Below are positions 36,205 through 48,400 of a stretch of 64,000 bases of DNA, in pieces. Source of the DNA: Cavia porcellus (lineage: Eukaryota > Chordata > Mammalia > Rodentia > Caviidae). A program made the position numbers and the translations under genes. The stretch is from contig NW_026947509.1 in assembly GCF_034190915.1 (NCBI RefSeq), positions 36,836,767-36,900,766 on the forward strand, read 5' to 3'. The first letter of the stretch is position 1, and each line of letters begins with the position of its first letter. Under the pieces are notes generated by a model that saw nothing but the letters and a program-made list of their open reading frames with translations, did not search any database and had not been told where the DNA came from.

Positions 36205-39200
36205 TCATCCTAGAAAATCTTTATAAAGAAGCCAGAAAAAAATGCATCATTTTCAAAATTAGCAATTCGACTGAGAGCTAACATCACAGAAACAATTACA
36301 AGATTCCAAAGACAATGAAGTGATATTTCCAGTGTTTTGAAGGAAAAATGATTGCCAGCTTAGAAATCTCTGGTCAGTGAAACATCTTGCAAAATAAATA
36401 CAGGTATTTTCATATAAATGAAGATTGAAATAATTATTTCACACTAAATAAAAGTGTAGAAGGTTGACGTCAGGTGGAAGGAAAACAATCTTAGAAGGCA
36501 AGTCTAAAATATAAAAAGCAATTAGGATTAAAAATATTTTTTTAATTTTATTTAAGGAGAAAAAAGAAAAAAAAGCCAAAAAGGGTACAGATTATACAGA
36601 ATTTCAGAAAAAATAAACAGTAGGAAATATTTTATGTATCTAATAAATCTAGGCATATGTTTTAACTTCATACAACATTAATAATGACCTATGGTGTAAA
36701 AATAATTAAATTTAATGCAATAATAAAATTTATATTTACCAAATAAAATTGCCTCAAAATTAAAACAGCAAAAATGGACAGAAGTATATAAGGAAAATAT
36801 CCAGTGAAAGTTGATTTGTACTAAAGAGAGCTGAACATCACAACCAACTTAATGCACATGTATAGACTATTTCATCCCCAAACTGTAGGATGCATATAAC
36901 AGCTACAGAAACACTTTATCCATACTAGACTGTAAAGCAATTTTACACAAAGACTAAAGATTAATGTCATGCAGTATGTATTTTGTGATAATGCAAGTGA
37001 ACTAAAAATCACCAATGAAAAGAATTATACTTCTCAGTAAATAAAAATGTTAAAATGCCTATATATTCACCAAACTGTAATCAAAATTGGAAAATAGTTA
37101 AACTTGAAGGATAATAAAATGCCATGTTTCAAAACTTATAGAATCTAGAAAAGCCACTTTAAAAACATGTAACATTGGAAGCATAGAGTTTTAAAAAACA
37201 GGCTAAACATGGTATAGTAAGCTCAGTAAACATGTAAATGAACAGCAAAATAACGCCAGAAAAATTGAAAAAAGATAAGATCAGAAATTAATATCATGGA
37301 AAGCAAACATAGACTACAGATCATAAATTAACTCAATATTTATTCTTAGAAACTCATATCAAAATAACAAAATCCTGAGATACTTAGTTTGGTAGAAGCA
37401 CAAAAAGCAACTGTGAGAAAAAAGTTAGCTTCACTACAAACAGTACAGACAAAATTACGATAACTCTATAACAGAGTTACATATCAGTATACAAAAACAA
37501 GATTTTTATAAAATGTGCCACTTTGAGAAAAAACATAAATCGCTCCAGAAGGAATAAATAACTTACAAAGATTTGAGTCTGTGATTAAACGTCCAGCAGA
37601 AAGTCTCTAATATCTAGATAGGGTTCTTGGAGAGCTCTGCCGAAACTTTGATAACTACATAGTTGCAGGGGGATACAAAAATTGCCAGAAAGTAGAAAAA
37701 GAGAAGTACTAAATTAGAAGACTAATTTAACAAAATTAGTTATTATAACAAATAAATTAATTAAAGGCTAAAATATTTATGGTTATTTCAATAAATCCAG
37801 AAGTCATGATTTAAAGAATAAGAGCACTAAAAATATATTAAAGATATATGAGAATTTCCTTAATGTAAGAAACAGTATATCTGATAAAAACCCACAGCAA
37901 ATACAACATAGTAATAAAATCTTTAGGATTTTTTTATGCCTCTACCTCAACATTTTCTAAGATTTTACCCCAAGCAAGAAGACAATAATGATGAACAACA
38001 ACAAAAAATTTAGAAAGAAGAAACTAGGGTTGCCAGTATTTGCAATTTATTTGATTGTAGACACAGGAAATCCAAAATAATCTGCATATATGTTTATGAT
38101 CAGACCTACTGAATGAATTTAGCATGATTACTGAATATAAATTTAAAAATTTCATAAACTTATTTTTTCATGAGTCATTAACTGAAAGTGAAACTGAAAT
38201 AAAACCTCTTATAAGCTATCAATAAAGATAAATTTTCTTGGGGTAAATATAAAGGAAATTGTACAAAATCTGTGGAACAGATTAGAAGAAGCAGAAACAA
38301 TTCCAAAGAGACTCAACCAGTTTATCTTCGACAAAAATGCCAAACACCCTAACTGGAAGAAACATAATGCCTTTAAAAAATAGTGCTAGAAAAACTAGCT
38401 TTTCACATGCTGAAGACAAAAATTAGATCCATGCCACTCACTATGCACTAAACTAAAATCAAAATGGATCAAATATCTAAATATTAAACTAGGAATCCTA
38501 AAACTGCTGGAACAGAGAATAGGTAGAACCCTCAAAAATGTAGGGATAGAGTTTATGAACAAAACTCATTCCACAAAGGAAATATTATGAAGGAAGTATT
38601 GCAAAGAATCAACAACTGGAATCTTATTTAAAAGCTTTTGCAGAGCCAAAAAAACAAAACAAAGCGTCATCAGCAGACTGAAGAGACAACCCACAATGTG
38701 GGAAAAAAATTTTACCAGTTATTCCTCAGACAAAGGACTACTATCTAGAATATATAAAGAATTCAAAAGAATCAGGTGGTTCAAGAGATGCAAATTAAAA
38801 CAATGCTGAGATCCATCTAATTCCAGAAAGAACAACAGCTGTCAAGAAATAAACCAATAGCAAATGCTTGCAGGGCTGTGGGGACAAGGAACTCTTTTCT
38901 ACTGTTGGTGAGAGTGTAGACTAGTGCAACCACTATGGAAATCAGTGTAGAGATTCATGAAAAAGCTAAATCTAGAGATTCCCTTTTAACCAGCTATTCC
39001 CCTTTTTGGTATCTTCCTGAAAGAATTAGAACCATTATATCACAGTGATGTATGCACACCCATGTTATTAGCACCATAGTTTTTGATAGCTAAATCTTGG
39101 AAACAACTCAAAGGCCTATCAACCAATGAGTGGATAAAGAAAATGTGATTTTTAAAAAAAAATACAATAGAGTACCATTCAGTCATAAAGAAGAATAAAT

Positions 39201-39530
39201 GAGACACTTTTAGGTAAAGAAATGGGCCTTGAGACCACACCCTTAAGTGAAATACATTGCACACACATGTTATATAGATCACATTGTTTTTCTGGTGTGA
39301 GAAACTGAAAGTGTAAATAAGACCAAACTGTCTACTAGATGTTAGAATAGGAAGCAAATGCTCAACTGGAAGGGGGAACTAGGGAGGGGGAGGGGGAGAT
39401 GAAGGAAGGTAAGAGGAAAAAAAATGAGAAAAGAAAGAAAAATGGAAACAAAACTTTTGTGAATAAGGCAAAAAGGAAGTGAAAGGAGGATAAAGGAATG
39501 GGAAAAAGAAAAAAAAAAAAAAAAGGAATT
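36205..39530 (+). mobile_element. Old L1, plus strand, from the end of ORF1 to the 3' end
   Basis: Segments match L1 in order. ORF1 C-terminal-like sequence lies at about 36270-36450. ORF2 endonuclease and reverse-transcriptase remnants lie between about 36650 and 38230. The better preserved ORF2 3' part starts at 38230 ('aaattgtacaaaatctgtgg'). 'ggaaacaactcaaaggccta' and the post-ORF2 G-rich 3' UTR lie near 39380-39530. All frames are broken. A short minus-strand HAL1 3' fragment interrupts it at 36540-36630. Confidence 0.75.
36540..36630 (-). mobile_element. Short HAL1-type 3' end fragment, minus strand
   Basis: The sequence 'aattttatttaaggag' and the block 'cagaaaaaataaacagtagg' match the extreme 3' end of the half-LINE at 4225-4340. 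A short direct repeat, 'aaatatttt', lies at both edges. The fragment is about 85 bp long. Confidence 0.65.
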
Positions 39531-40850
39531 GAGGTAAGTCCTGTACAGCTACAAACTCCCTCTGATGAAAGTGACCATTAAGTATATTTAAAATATTATG
39601 TACATTTAATATTTAAAATTTATATTTAAGATAGTTGCATAGTAAAATTGATAGGCAAAGATGAGTTTACTAAATTATGATTTTCATAGATATTATCTCC
39701 ATGAAGAAGAAAAAATGCGATTACTTGCTAGCTGTGTAGTGTCCAGCTGACTAGTGTGCTATGGTCACAGAAAAATAAAGAAAAAACAAAAATCCCTGCA
39801 AGTCCAAATAAAATTGTGTTCCAAAGTGCTTCACTTTGAAATGCAGTGTAAACTTAAAAACACTCTGAGCACACAACAAACTCATGACATCATGTTTGTA
39901 CAGTTCTGAAAATCTGAGGATGTGTGGATATGACTGAATGGCAAAGCTCAGGGAATTTTGAGGATGATACCTGCCTTTTCTACAATGATGGGTACGTGTC
40001 AGCACCCATTTCCCCAAACCCATGAAAAGTGCAATGCCAAGACTGAACCGACACTTTGATATTCTCTGGTTGTGATAAATGGACCACCATGGTGGGGGAT
40101 GCTGGAAACGTGGGAGGTTGTTGGGGGATGTAGGAAAAAAAGACACTTTCTATACCTTTCTCTTAAAATTGTTGTGAACATTAAGCTGCTCTAAACAAAT
40201 AAAATATTTTTTAAAATCCAAAAATTTCTCATTCAAAAAGCTAAAACAAAAGCAAAAGGGAGGGAAATCTGAGATGGAAAATATGCCTGGGATGCTTGTT
40301 ATCCAGAACCACATAATCAAATATTTTCCTGGCAAATATTTGCAGTGAAACTGAGGGCAACAGGCTGGCAAGACTTGTGTGAGACGGTTCTCAAGTTCAA
40401 CACTGACTGCCCGGAGGAGCCCGCTTTCTTGTTTTTATTTTCCAGAAAAGACAGAAACTTGGTCTTTCGATCAATGCATTCTTCCAGTTTTCAAGTTTTA
40501 GCAGCTAATTTAAAATAATTTAAGTATTCAGGTCTAAGATGTGTAGAGTTCATTTGTGAGTTCTGTTTATAGCACTCTGATTGATAAGTGCTTTAGATAT
40601 AAAACTATCTCTATTTTAATTTATTCTATTTTTATTGATAGTTTTTTGACATTTTGTGTGCTGTACTTTTTAAATTTGTAAAATAAAAACATGTTCCAAA
40701 GCTGGAAATTGAGTTGCTTGAACTATATGGAAGTAATCTACAACTGTGCCAACAGCAACTCAAACTAATTTTGCTGAGCCAATCACTGATTTCTCATTCA
40801 CATCCTAAAATGTCTAAAAATGGAAGCTTGGCCAAAGTGGTATCCCATCC

Positions 40851-40870
40851 TTTTTTTTTTTTTTTTTTTT
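40851..40870 (-). repeat. 20-base T run
   Basis: A homopolymer T tract in AT-rich intron, perhaps an old retroposon tail. The body of such an element is not recognisable. Confidence 0.8.
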
Positions 40871-42401
40871 GAGGAATAGTCTTCAATCACATTCCAAGAG
40901 ATTGTATGTTGTTTTTGTTCTTTTTACAAAAATCTCCCTAAGACTTTAACTGTTTTTTAATACTCTAACATACTCAATATTGACCTAAAAAAAATAAGTC
41001 CATTAAATATATTAGGAAAAAGTTATCCTTTGGTTTTGGCCATTTTTTTTAAATAATAGGAGGTACTTCTTTTAAGGGAATATCTATTTATGGTATGATG
41101 CTACTGCTTTATACTGTGCCAGAAAACCTGATTTAAATCAAGGTGCATTATCCAGAGTCAGTGAAGCACTCCACACTATGTCCAAGTTCAATTTAATCTT
41201 ATCAGTTGTCTGTATAGATAACTATGAAATTGTTTTAAAACACACACACACACTTCATCCTCCAGAGTCATAAATAAGGCAAGATATAGACTGAAAGACC
41301 ACTGTCTGTGCTGAAAGATTCTTCTCAGGCAGCATTGCAATTTTATCCATGATAACTTGTCTTTGATTTAAAGTAGTGTTTGCTGGTTCTGTTGGTTTGA
41401 TCATTTCCACCAATCATCACATCGCCCACTTCTACTGTGACTGCTAACTTAAAACCTTTGATAAAACTCATGAGAACTTGTCATTAAAGCAGTTACCTAT
41501 ATATTAAAGTTTCAAACATCATTTGATTTGAAAGGAAAAGTTATTTAATGACCAGAGAAATTCCTTAGGACTGTACATACAAAGAATTTTACATTTCCAT
41601 GTTTATTCATAAGCATTAGAATAACAAGTATCTTCATGGAACCCATTTTAATATAGAGAACATAGTCTCGTCACAAAGTAATATAGCCAAATATGTAGAA
41701 AATATAGAAAGAAACAGGAAAGAAAACATCACAATAAACCCATTACCCTAAAGTAACTTATGTTAACATTTGCAGATTTCTGTGCTCATGAAGCTATGTA
41801 AATATTTATGCTGTAATTAACTCATTGATTGAAAAATATCTTATGATATGCCAGGCATTATTCTTGGACTGGAAATCTATTATAAAGAAACAATAGAGAG
41901 AAATTTATTCATGGAGTTTATAACCTATGGGAGGGAACCGGAAGGAGAGGTATATGATAAAAAACAGGAAATAAATGTATCCTATAGAATGCTAGAATGT
42001 CATGTGGACACAGAGAAAACTAAAAAGGGAAGGAAAAGCCTGGAAGCCAGAGGTACAGAGTCTTAATTGGTGACAGTGGACACTGTGAAAGGAGTCTCAT
42101 TGAGGCAGTGTCACTTGAGAAAGATATATTGGTGGGAATAAAGCAATGTATGTAGGGAACTATGCAAAGAACATTGCAGCAGAGGCAGCACATAGGCCAG
42201 GCTTTAAGACTGCAGTTATGTTTGATCTATTCCAGGAATAAGAAGAAGTATATTGTAACCAGAATGAAGAGAGGGAAAAGTCATAGAGGAGACAAAGTTA
42301 TAGAGAAAACAGGCAACCCAACTAGGTGGGACTTTATAATTTTAGGCAAATACTTATAATTTTCCCAGAAATGAAATAGTCATAGCAAGTTTATAAGTGC
42401 A

Positions 42402-42776
42402 TGTTTTGGTTTGTGACTGGATGTCCTCCAAAAGCCTCACGAAGTCAAGGTAGGGGATGAGCTTTTAGGAGATGGCTAAAACTAGAGTTTGTAATTGGTT
42501 CATTGTCCAGTGCTGGTATTGGGGTGTACGTGCTGCAGTCACCCCAGGGAAGGTAGCCTGAATACAATATAAGGGAAGAAAAGAGGCTTGATTCCCCCTT
42601 TTTTTTCTGTCTTCTACTGCCAATGAACTCTTTCCCTTCTGTCATACCAACTTGCCTTGGAGCCAGCAGGTAATGGACTAAAAGTGCTACAAACTGTGAG
42701 CTACATAAATCTTCACACTTTAAACATTGGGTGTCAGGTGTTTTGTCTCAGCAATAAGAGAAAACTGACTAACACA
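42402..42776 (+). repeat. 5' LTR of the MaLR element
   Basis: It starts 'tgttttggtttgtgactgg' and ends 'ctgactaacaca' (TG...CA). A TATA-like 'caatataaggg' lies near 42565 and a polyadenylation-type 'acataaat' near 42703. It matches the 3' LTR throughout, for example at 'ttggttcattgtcca' and 'tgccttggagc'. Confidence 0.9.
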
Positions 42777-42781
42777 TAATT

Positions 42782-42799
42782 TGGGACCAGAAGTGGGGT
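42782..42799 (+). promoter_or_regulatory. tRNA-Leu-type primer-binding site
   Basis: The sequence 'tgggaccagaagtggggt' lies six bases past the LTR. It matches the 18-base complement of the tRNA-Leu 3' end used by ERVL/MaLR elements, with two differences. This fixes both the class and the orientation of the element. Confidence 0.85.
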
Positions 42800-44261
42800 C
42801 GTTGCTATGAATATACCTTACCACATGGTTCAAGAGCCTTTTGAAATGGCATATGGAAAAAGTTTTGAAAGATCTGGAGATGTCACCTGAAAGAGTAGAG
42901 CTGGAATGCTTTAGACTGTTCTAAAAGGGAGATTTTGTTCAGAGCTCAGACCAGAAGGTTGATAGAAATCCTTCCAGTAAAGACCAGAATCAGGAGATTT
43001 CTGCTGGAAAGAAGGAATGCATTGGCTATTGGACTTCAGATGATGTGTATTGTGGCTTGTCATATAATGTGTCTGTATTTCACTTATATTCAGAGACTTT
43101 ACCTGAGACTGAGGTTAAGGGTGGTAGACTAATTAAATTGGTAGAAGAAATTTCAAGGTAGTTAAATGCTGAAACAGTGGCATGGCTACTGTTAGGGGAT
43201 CTTAGTCACATTTAAGAGAAGAATCCAGCGCAAAAATCCCAGTAGAGTGATTTAAAATGTTGTGAGTTTGACCAGAAAGGAAGCATAAGTAAAGCTATGG
43301 ACTAAGATAAAGCAGAGAAGATCTTGATTGCTTAGACAGAACAGGAGAATAGAAAAGATACAGGTATCACAAGAAGCAATGGGACTCCACTCTTTGCAAC
43401 TTCAAAACTACAAAAGTGAAAGACTTGACTGAGCAGAAAGCCACGGAGCACCGTTTCTAGAACAGTGGCAGCTACACTATGTTCTAGGATGGTGACACAG
43501 AGAATTTGGTCCTCAGAATTTAACTCAGAGTGCTCAGCAATCTAAGCTCTCAACTCTGTGGCCAAGAGAGAGAAAAGTCTGGCTACTACTTCAGCTGGCA
43601 GCAGACCTTGGCATCATTCATATGATGCTGATTTTAGATGCTTGCAGACTGCAAGAGTTGTGGGATTTAAAAGGCTTGCATCAAGATTTCAAAAGGCCTC
43701 AGAGCCCAGTGGGCCCTTGCAACAGAGTGTGAAGCTGTGAGGATGAAGACAAAGGTGCAGTGCAGACTGGAGAAATTCGGAAACACCAGGAACATGAATT
43801 ATCTGAGGAAAACTGCAAGGAGGGAGCAGAGCAAACCTATGAGAGAAGCTGTGGGAGTTACTGCCACAAGAAGTGCTGTAGGCTGGAGACATGCAAGCCT
43901 TTTGGAGCTCACATTTTGCCAGATTGCCTTGGATGCTGCATAACCCTAACCCTACAGCACTTAATGTGTTTTTCCTTGCTGGATTTTGGAATTGCTTTGG
44001 TACCAATCCGATGTATCTCCCTGTTTGTAACTTTTGAAATGAAAATGTCTGTCTTTTGTCATTGAATGTTGGAAGTGTTTCACTTTCTTTTCATATGTAC
44101 AAGAACTCACAGGTAGGAGTTTGACTTACATCTCAGAGGAACCTTGGGATTTAGACTTTTCAGCACTGCTAAAACTGTTAGGAATTTGGCAACTCTTAGA
44201 GATGGCCTAAATGCTTTTTTATAATGTATGTGTGTGAGTCTTTGTAAGGCTTGGGATGGAC

Positions 44262-44689
44262 TGTTGTTGTTTGTGTCTGGATGTCTCCTCAAAGCCTCAG
44301 GTAGTCATGGTGGAGGGATGGGATTTTCTGGTGCATTTGAAGCTAGTAGACTTCATGATTGGTTCATTGTCCAATGCTAGTTGAAGATTGGGGGTGTGAG
44401 TGCCTAATGCTAGATGGAATTTGCTGGTGTGAGTGCTAAACCTTCCCGAAGATGGATAGCCTGCATATAAGGGAGGAAAAGAGGCTTCTCCCTCCCTTTT
44501 TTGTGCTTGTGGCTTTTGCTATCTTCTGCTGCCTTGAATGCTTGCCCCTCTCTACCTTGTTAACTTTGCCTTGGAGCTAGCTGATTATGAACTGAAACCT
44601 CCACAAACTAAGCTAAATATATCTGTCCTTCCCTAATTTTGAGCATCAGGTATTTTGTCTGAGCAATGAGAGAAAAGTAAAATAGTACA
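44262..44689 (+). repeat. 3' LTR of the MaLR element
   Basis: It starts 'tgttgttgtttgtgtctgg' and ends 'aaaatagtaca'. It has a TATA-like 'gcatataaggg' near 44464 and 'gtctgagcaatgaga' near the end. It is 53 bp longer than the 5' LTR because of an extra 'gtgagtgc'-containing segment near 44396-44432, which looks like a small internal duplication. Confidence 0.9.
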
Positions 44690-45384
44690 GAAATGATCTT
44701 ATTGGTGTTACATTAGAAATGCTACCACCTATGTTAATACATATACAACTGTTTTTATTTACCCTAAAACCATTTTCCCATAACATTTTTGGGACAACCA
44801 TCTTAATATTTGCATTCTAGTTCTTTCAGTGTGAATATTTGTGAACATATTGTCAATTTTCAGTGTTTAAATTGAGTGAGTTGAATTTTCCTGCATAGAA
44901 GATTCCCCTTGATATAGAGCCTATAAAATAGAAGCACTAAGGAGTAACAAGTGTGCATGGGTTAGAATTATAAGAAGATGGGCTAAAAGGTTTCCAAAAA
45001 GTTACGGATTTGTATACCCCAAAGGAACATGTAAAATACAAATTGTTTTGAATAATAAAACAAAATGACAGTTTTACTAATCAAAAAAGATCAACAAATT
45101 CATTCTTTTACTTATCAACAAAGATTTTTTAAAATCTACACCCTGTAGAAAAATCACTAGACATCTAACTGGTACATTACTTATACTCCTCACAAAAATA
45201 TTTCTTCTCCATTCACTTCCTCTGTGAGTCAAGCAGGTTCCTATCTTGTTTCTGCATCCCAGTAATATTTCCTCAATTCAATTCTACGATATCTTGCTTG
45301 TGATAAATGAAGAAGCAATGCCAACCATGCAGGATCTCTGGAGGAAAAGGGTTACGAAGCAAATTGAAAATGCAACAGAAATGT

Positions 45385-45410
45385 AAAAAAAAAAAAAAAA
45401 AAAAAAAAAA
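45385..45410 (+). repeat. 26-base A run
   Basis: A homopolymer A tract in intron 1. It could be a retroposon tail, but I recognise no element just upstream. Confidence 0.85.
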
Positions 45411-48400
45411 TTTAACATACCTTAGAAAAATTACATATAATCTCCAATGAAGTAATTCACTAATTTTTTGCCAATTAAAGTAGCATTTAGTATTGCCTAG
45501 TATTTACTCTGGAAGCATTTGCCTTTGAGTTTTCACAAATGTCAAATTAATCTACCATGAAGTTCTGCTTTAATTATCACTAAGTTTTCCCATGATGGAT
45601 TTAAAACTCTGTGCCTCAACAGACCGCATTGTTGCATAGCCTTAGACTAATTAGATAAATTACCTTGTGTTTTGTTGGATTTCAGAAAGCTTCTCTTGTT
45701 CTTCATGACCTCATGATAACATTTAAGATCAGCATAAGTAAGAAAATCTTTATTGTGTGTATTTTGGAAACCCAGGTATGAGAAAAGAATAATTTGTACA
45801 GCAGTGAATAAATCTATTAGCACATTATCTTAACAGCAAAACCATGTGAATATTCAAAGCAGTGTAATCTACACACAGAAGACTATTCAGTGATTATTTC
45901 TCTATATTATGCACATAATCAGCAATAATACTATGTTTGAATGTATTCCCTTTTTCTTATATTAGGAAGTTTAATACCTGATTGTTTGTTCTGTTGTAAT
46001 CTAGGCAGTTATTTTACACAATATCAAAGATGTTTCACATTCTGCCGAATACATCTGATAGACTTTGAGTTCCTAGATTTAAAAAGCTCTAATTAAATGA
46101 TATTCAGTACAATTTTCAGTATAAAAGATTTCAGAACAATTAGTGATGAAAATAGGGAACTAACAGCCATTGATGTTTAAAAATTATATCCCAAGTGAAG
46201 AAACAATACTATAATCATGTCTTTGTTCTTCATCTTTTTTAAATAAAGTGAGTTAAATTATAGCTAATTTTGAGGCCATTTTTTTCTACTAACAATGACC
46301 CTTTTGTTTTACAGTTAATAGATGACTTGGTTGTGTTCGCTTTATAGTCACTTACAACTAGCTCAAAAAGGTGGTCCCCAAACTTAAGTCTGCAGTAATA
46401 TTATCTCTGTTTTGATGAAAAACAATAGAAAACTGTGTTACCTTTCAAAGTTAAAAGAAATCCATCATTCTCAGATAATATAGCACAATTTTTATTGCAG
46501 TCTTATGTAATCCTTGATTTGAAGAATAGTGTTAAAAACAGTGAGATTAGATGCTTGGGAATATGTTTAATTGATGTCTTTATTTGAGAAAATAAAAGCT
46601 TGGCACTTTATAACTTTGATATCAGTATTTTACTACTTTAGGAGATCAAAGATCTGGAATTCATTTTAAAGTTAATCATCTTTAAATTTTAAATAAGATA
46701 TATAAAATAGTGGTTTCTAAATATTTTTAAGTTTAGATAAATTGCTTCTTCTGATACTATTAAAATCCCACAGAGTTAATGGTGACTTCTGTTTCAGCTA
46801 TGATTAAGTGGGAGAAAATTTAATTTTCATAGAAGATATAATCTCCTCAACCTAGAAAAACATCAGTAAGATCGCAAAAGAATCATGTCTAAAAGCCTAT
46901 ATAGAAAGAACACATAACTTCTTGCCTAGGAGACATTCGAAACCCGAAAAGTACATAGTGTAATATTAAAATGTTGTATGGGATACTTGTTAAAGGTGGC
47001 AGGACATTTTATGAAAGCTACTACAGTGTGAGGAAAGAAACATCAGTATAGAACTGAGCTCAATTCCGACATAACAGGAACACATGGAGATTTGTAGCCC
47101 ACAGGTAGGGTGAGGGAATCAGTAAAGAAACAATTACTAATAAGAGACATCAAGGGTAGGGGAATCCTTGCTAAGCTGATCTAGGTGAGTTATTGTCAAA
47201 GACAAGCCAAAGCTGAAAACATGGGGGGGGGGGTGGACATGAACGCTGATGTGCTGTCAAGGATGAGAGGGATTCTTGCTAAGCTGACTTAGCAGGATTT
47301 TGATAAGATGGGGCTCAGAAGGCTGAGGTCCAGGTGGGGCCAAAGAAAAATCTCACAGAAGCCTGACTAAAGCTAGGTCAAGGACAGTCAACAGATGGGC
47401 CAGTAGATGAAAGTAACAGATACTATAAGTCATGTGAGTTTTATACCAAATCATTTTGAGGAGATTGACCCAAACTTCCAAGTTTCATGCAACAAGTAAA
47501 TAAACCCTTGTGGATGAAGATGAAATATGGATATCTGCATGAATAATCTTTAATTCTAAACTGCAGAGAGGCATATTTTAAAATCCTCTAAATGTTTAGT
47601 TATGCTATATTATAAAATTTATTTTAACAACAGTATCTTAATTCTTTAGTCAATATATCTCTCTTCTATGTGAGGTTTCCCCCCCACCCAGTATTAAGAT
47701 TAAAGGATTTAAGATAAAGCTCAAGAATAGATATCCTTCATAAGACTGAGGGAATCAAATAAATGATTATCACTATATTTTACCAAAAATATCCTTTGAG
47801 TGGTGGGAAGATAAAAGCAAATCTTATCTTTTAGAATTTGTTAAAAGTGTCTAACTTTACACTGTGTTTACTTGACATGCTAGTGACAGTACCAGCATGA
47901 ACCTTTTTTAGTAGAATGACCCTGGGAAATGCTTTAAATTATCTCCTCAGACAAGGCTTATTGCCCATCTGTCACCACTGCAGAAAACTGAGCACTGAAT
48001 TTAACTATTTGCCTGTTCCAAATCTTTTGAGTTTAGCCAAGATGCTCAGAAAGATAGAAACAAACCACTTCAATAAATGCTTGTTAATCATCTGTGCTAC
48101 ATAGTACTCTCCTGGGTCTTAAGTCAGTCCTGCCTTTTTAGAACTTGCAGCCTAAAAAGGAGAGTCAGACAATTTAAAAAATCTGTGGTTTTTTTGCTAG
48201 TGCTATAACAGGGTACATTGAGGGTGCTCTTACAACACACAAAGAATAAGCCTCTCACTTCTTGGGTAGGGTGGGGTGGATAGAGCTGAGAGCATCTGGG
48301 CCTTTGGAAGTTGGCTGAAGAAAAGAACTGGTTTGGCAGGGAGAAAGGAAGAAGGAAGCCACAGAAGTAATTAAGAGGCTAACACTGAAAAGGTAGTCTA

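Larger units (their letters stand above)
42402..44689 (+). mobile_element. MaLR retrotransposon with both LTRs
   Basis: Two related LTRs (42402-42776 and 44262-44689) flank a 1.49 kb internal region. A primer-binding site follows the left LTR directly. MaLR elements are ERV3-class retrotransposons without a pol gene, mobilised in trans. The internal region matches the MaLR type in general layout, including the segment 'ttggtaccaatccgatgtat' near 43998. The two LTRs differ clearly, about 75-80% identical by eye, so the insertion is old. Open frames within it (42935-44065) carry no gag motif that I can support. I found no flanking target duplication. Confidence 0.85.

Noticed and set aside
42935..44065. 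Frames of 60-105 codons within the MaLR element
   Set aside because: MaLR internal regions are usually noncoding or gag-degenerate; these have no motif and lie on both strands.
42397..44694. Target duplication for the two-LTR MaLR element
   Set aside because: The flanks 'gtgca' and 'gaaat' do not match, so the outer ends rest on LTR alignment alone.
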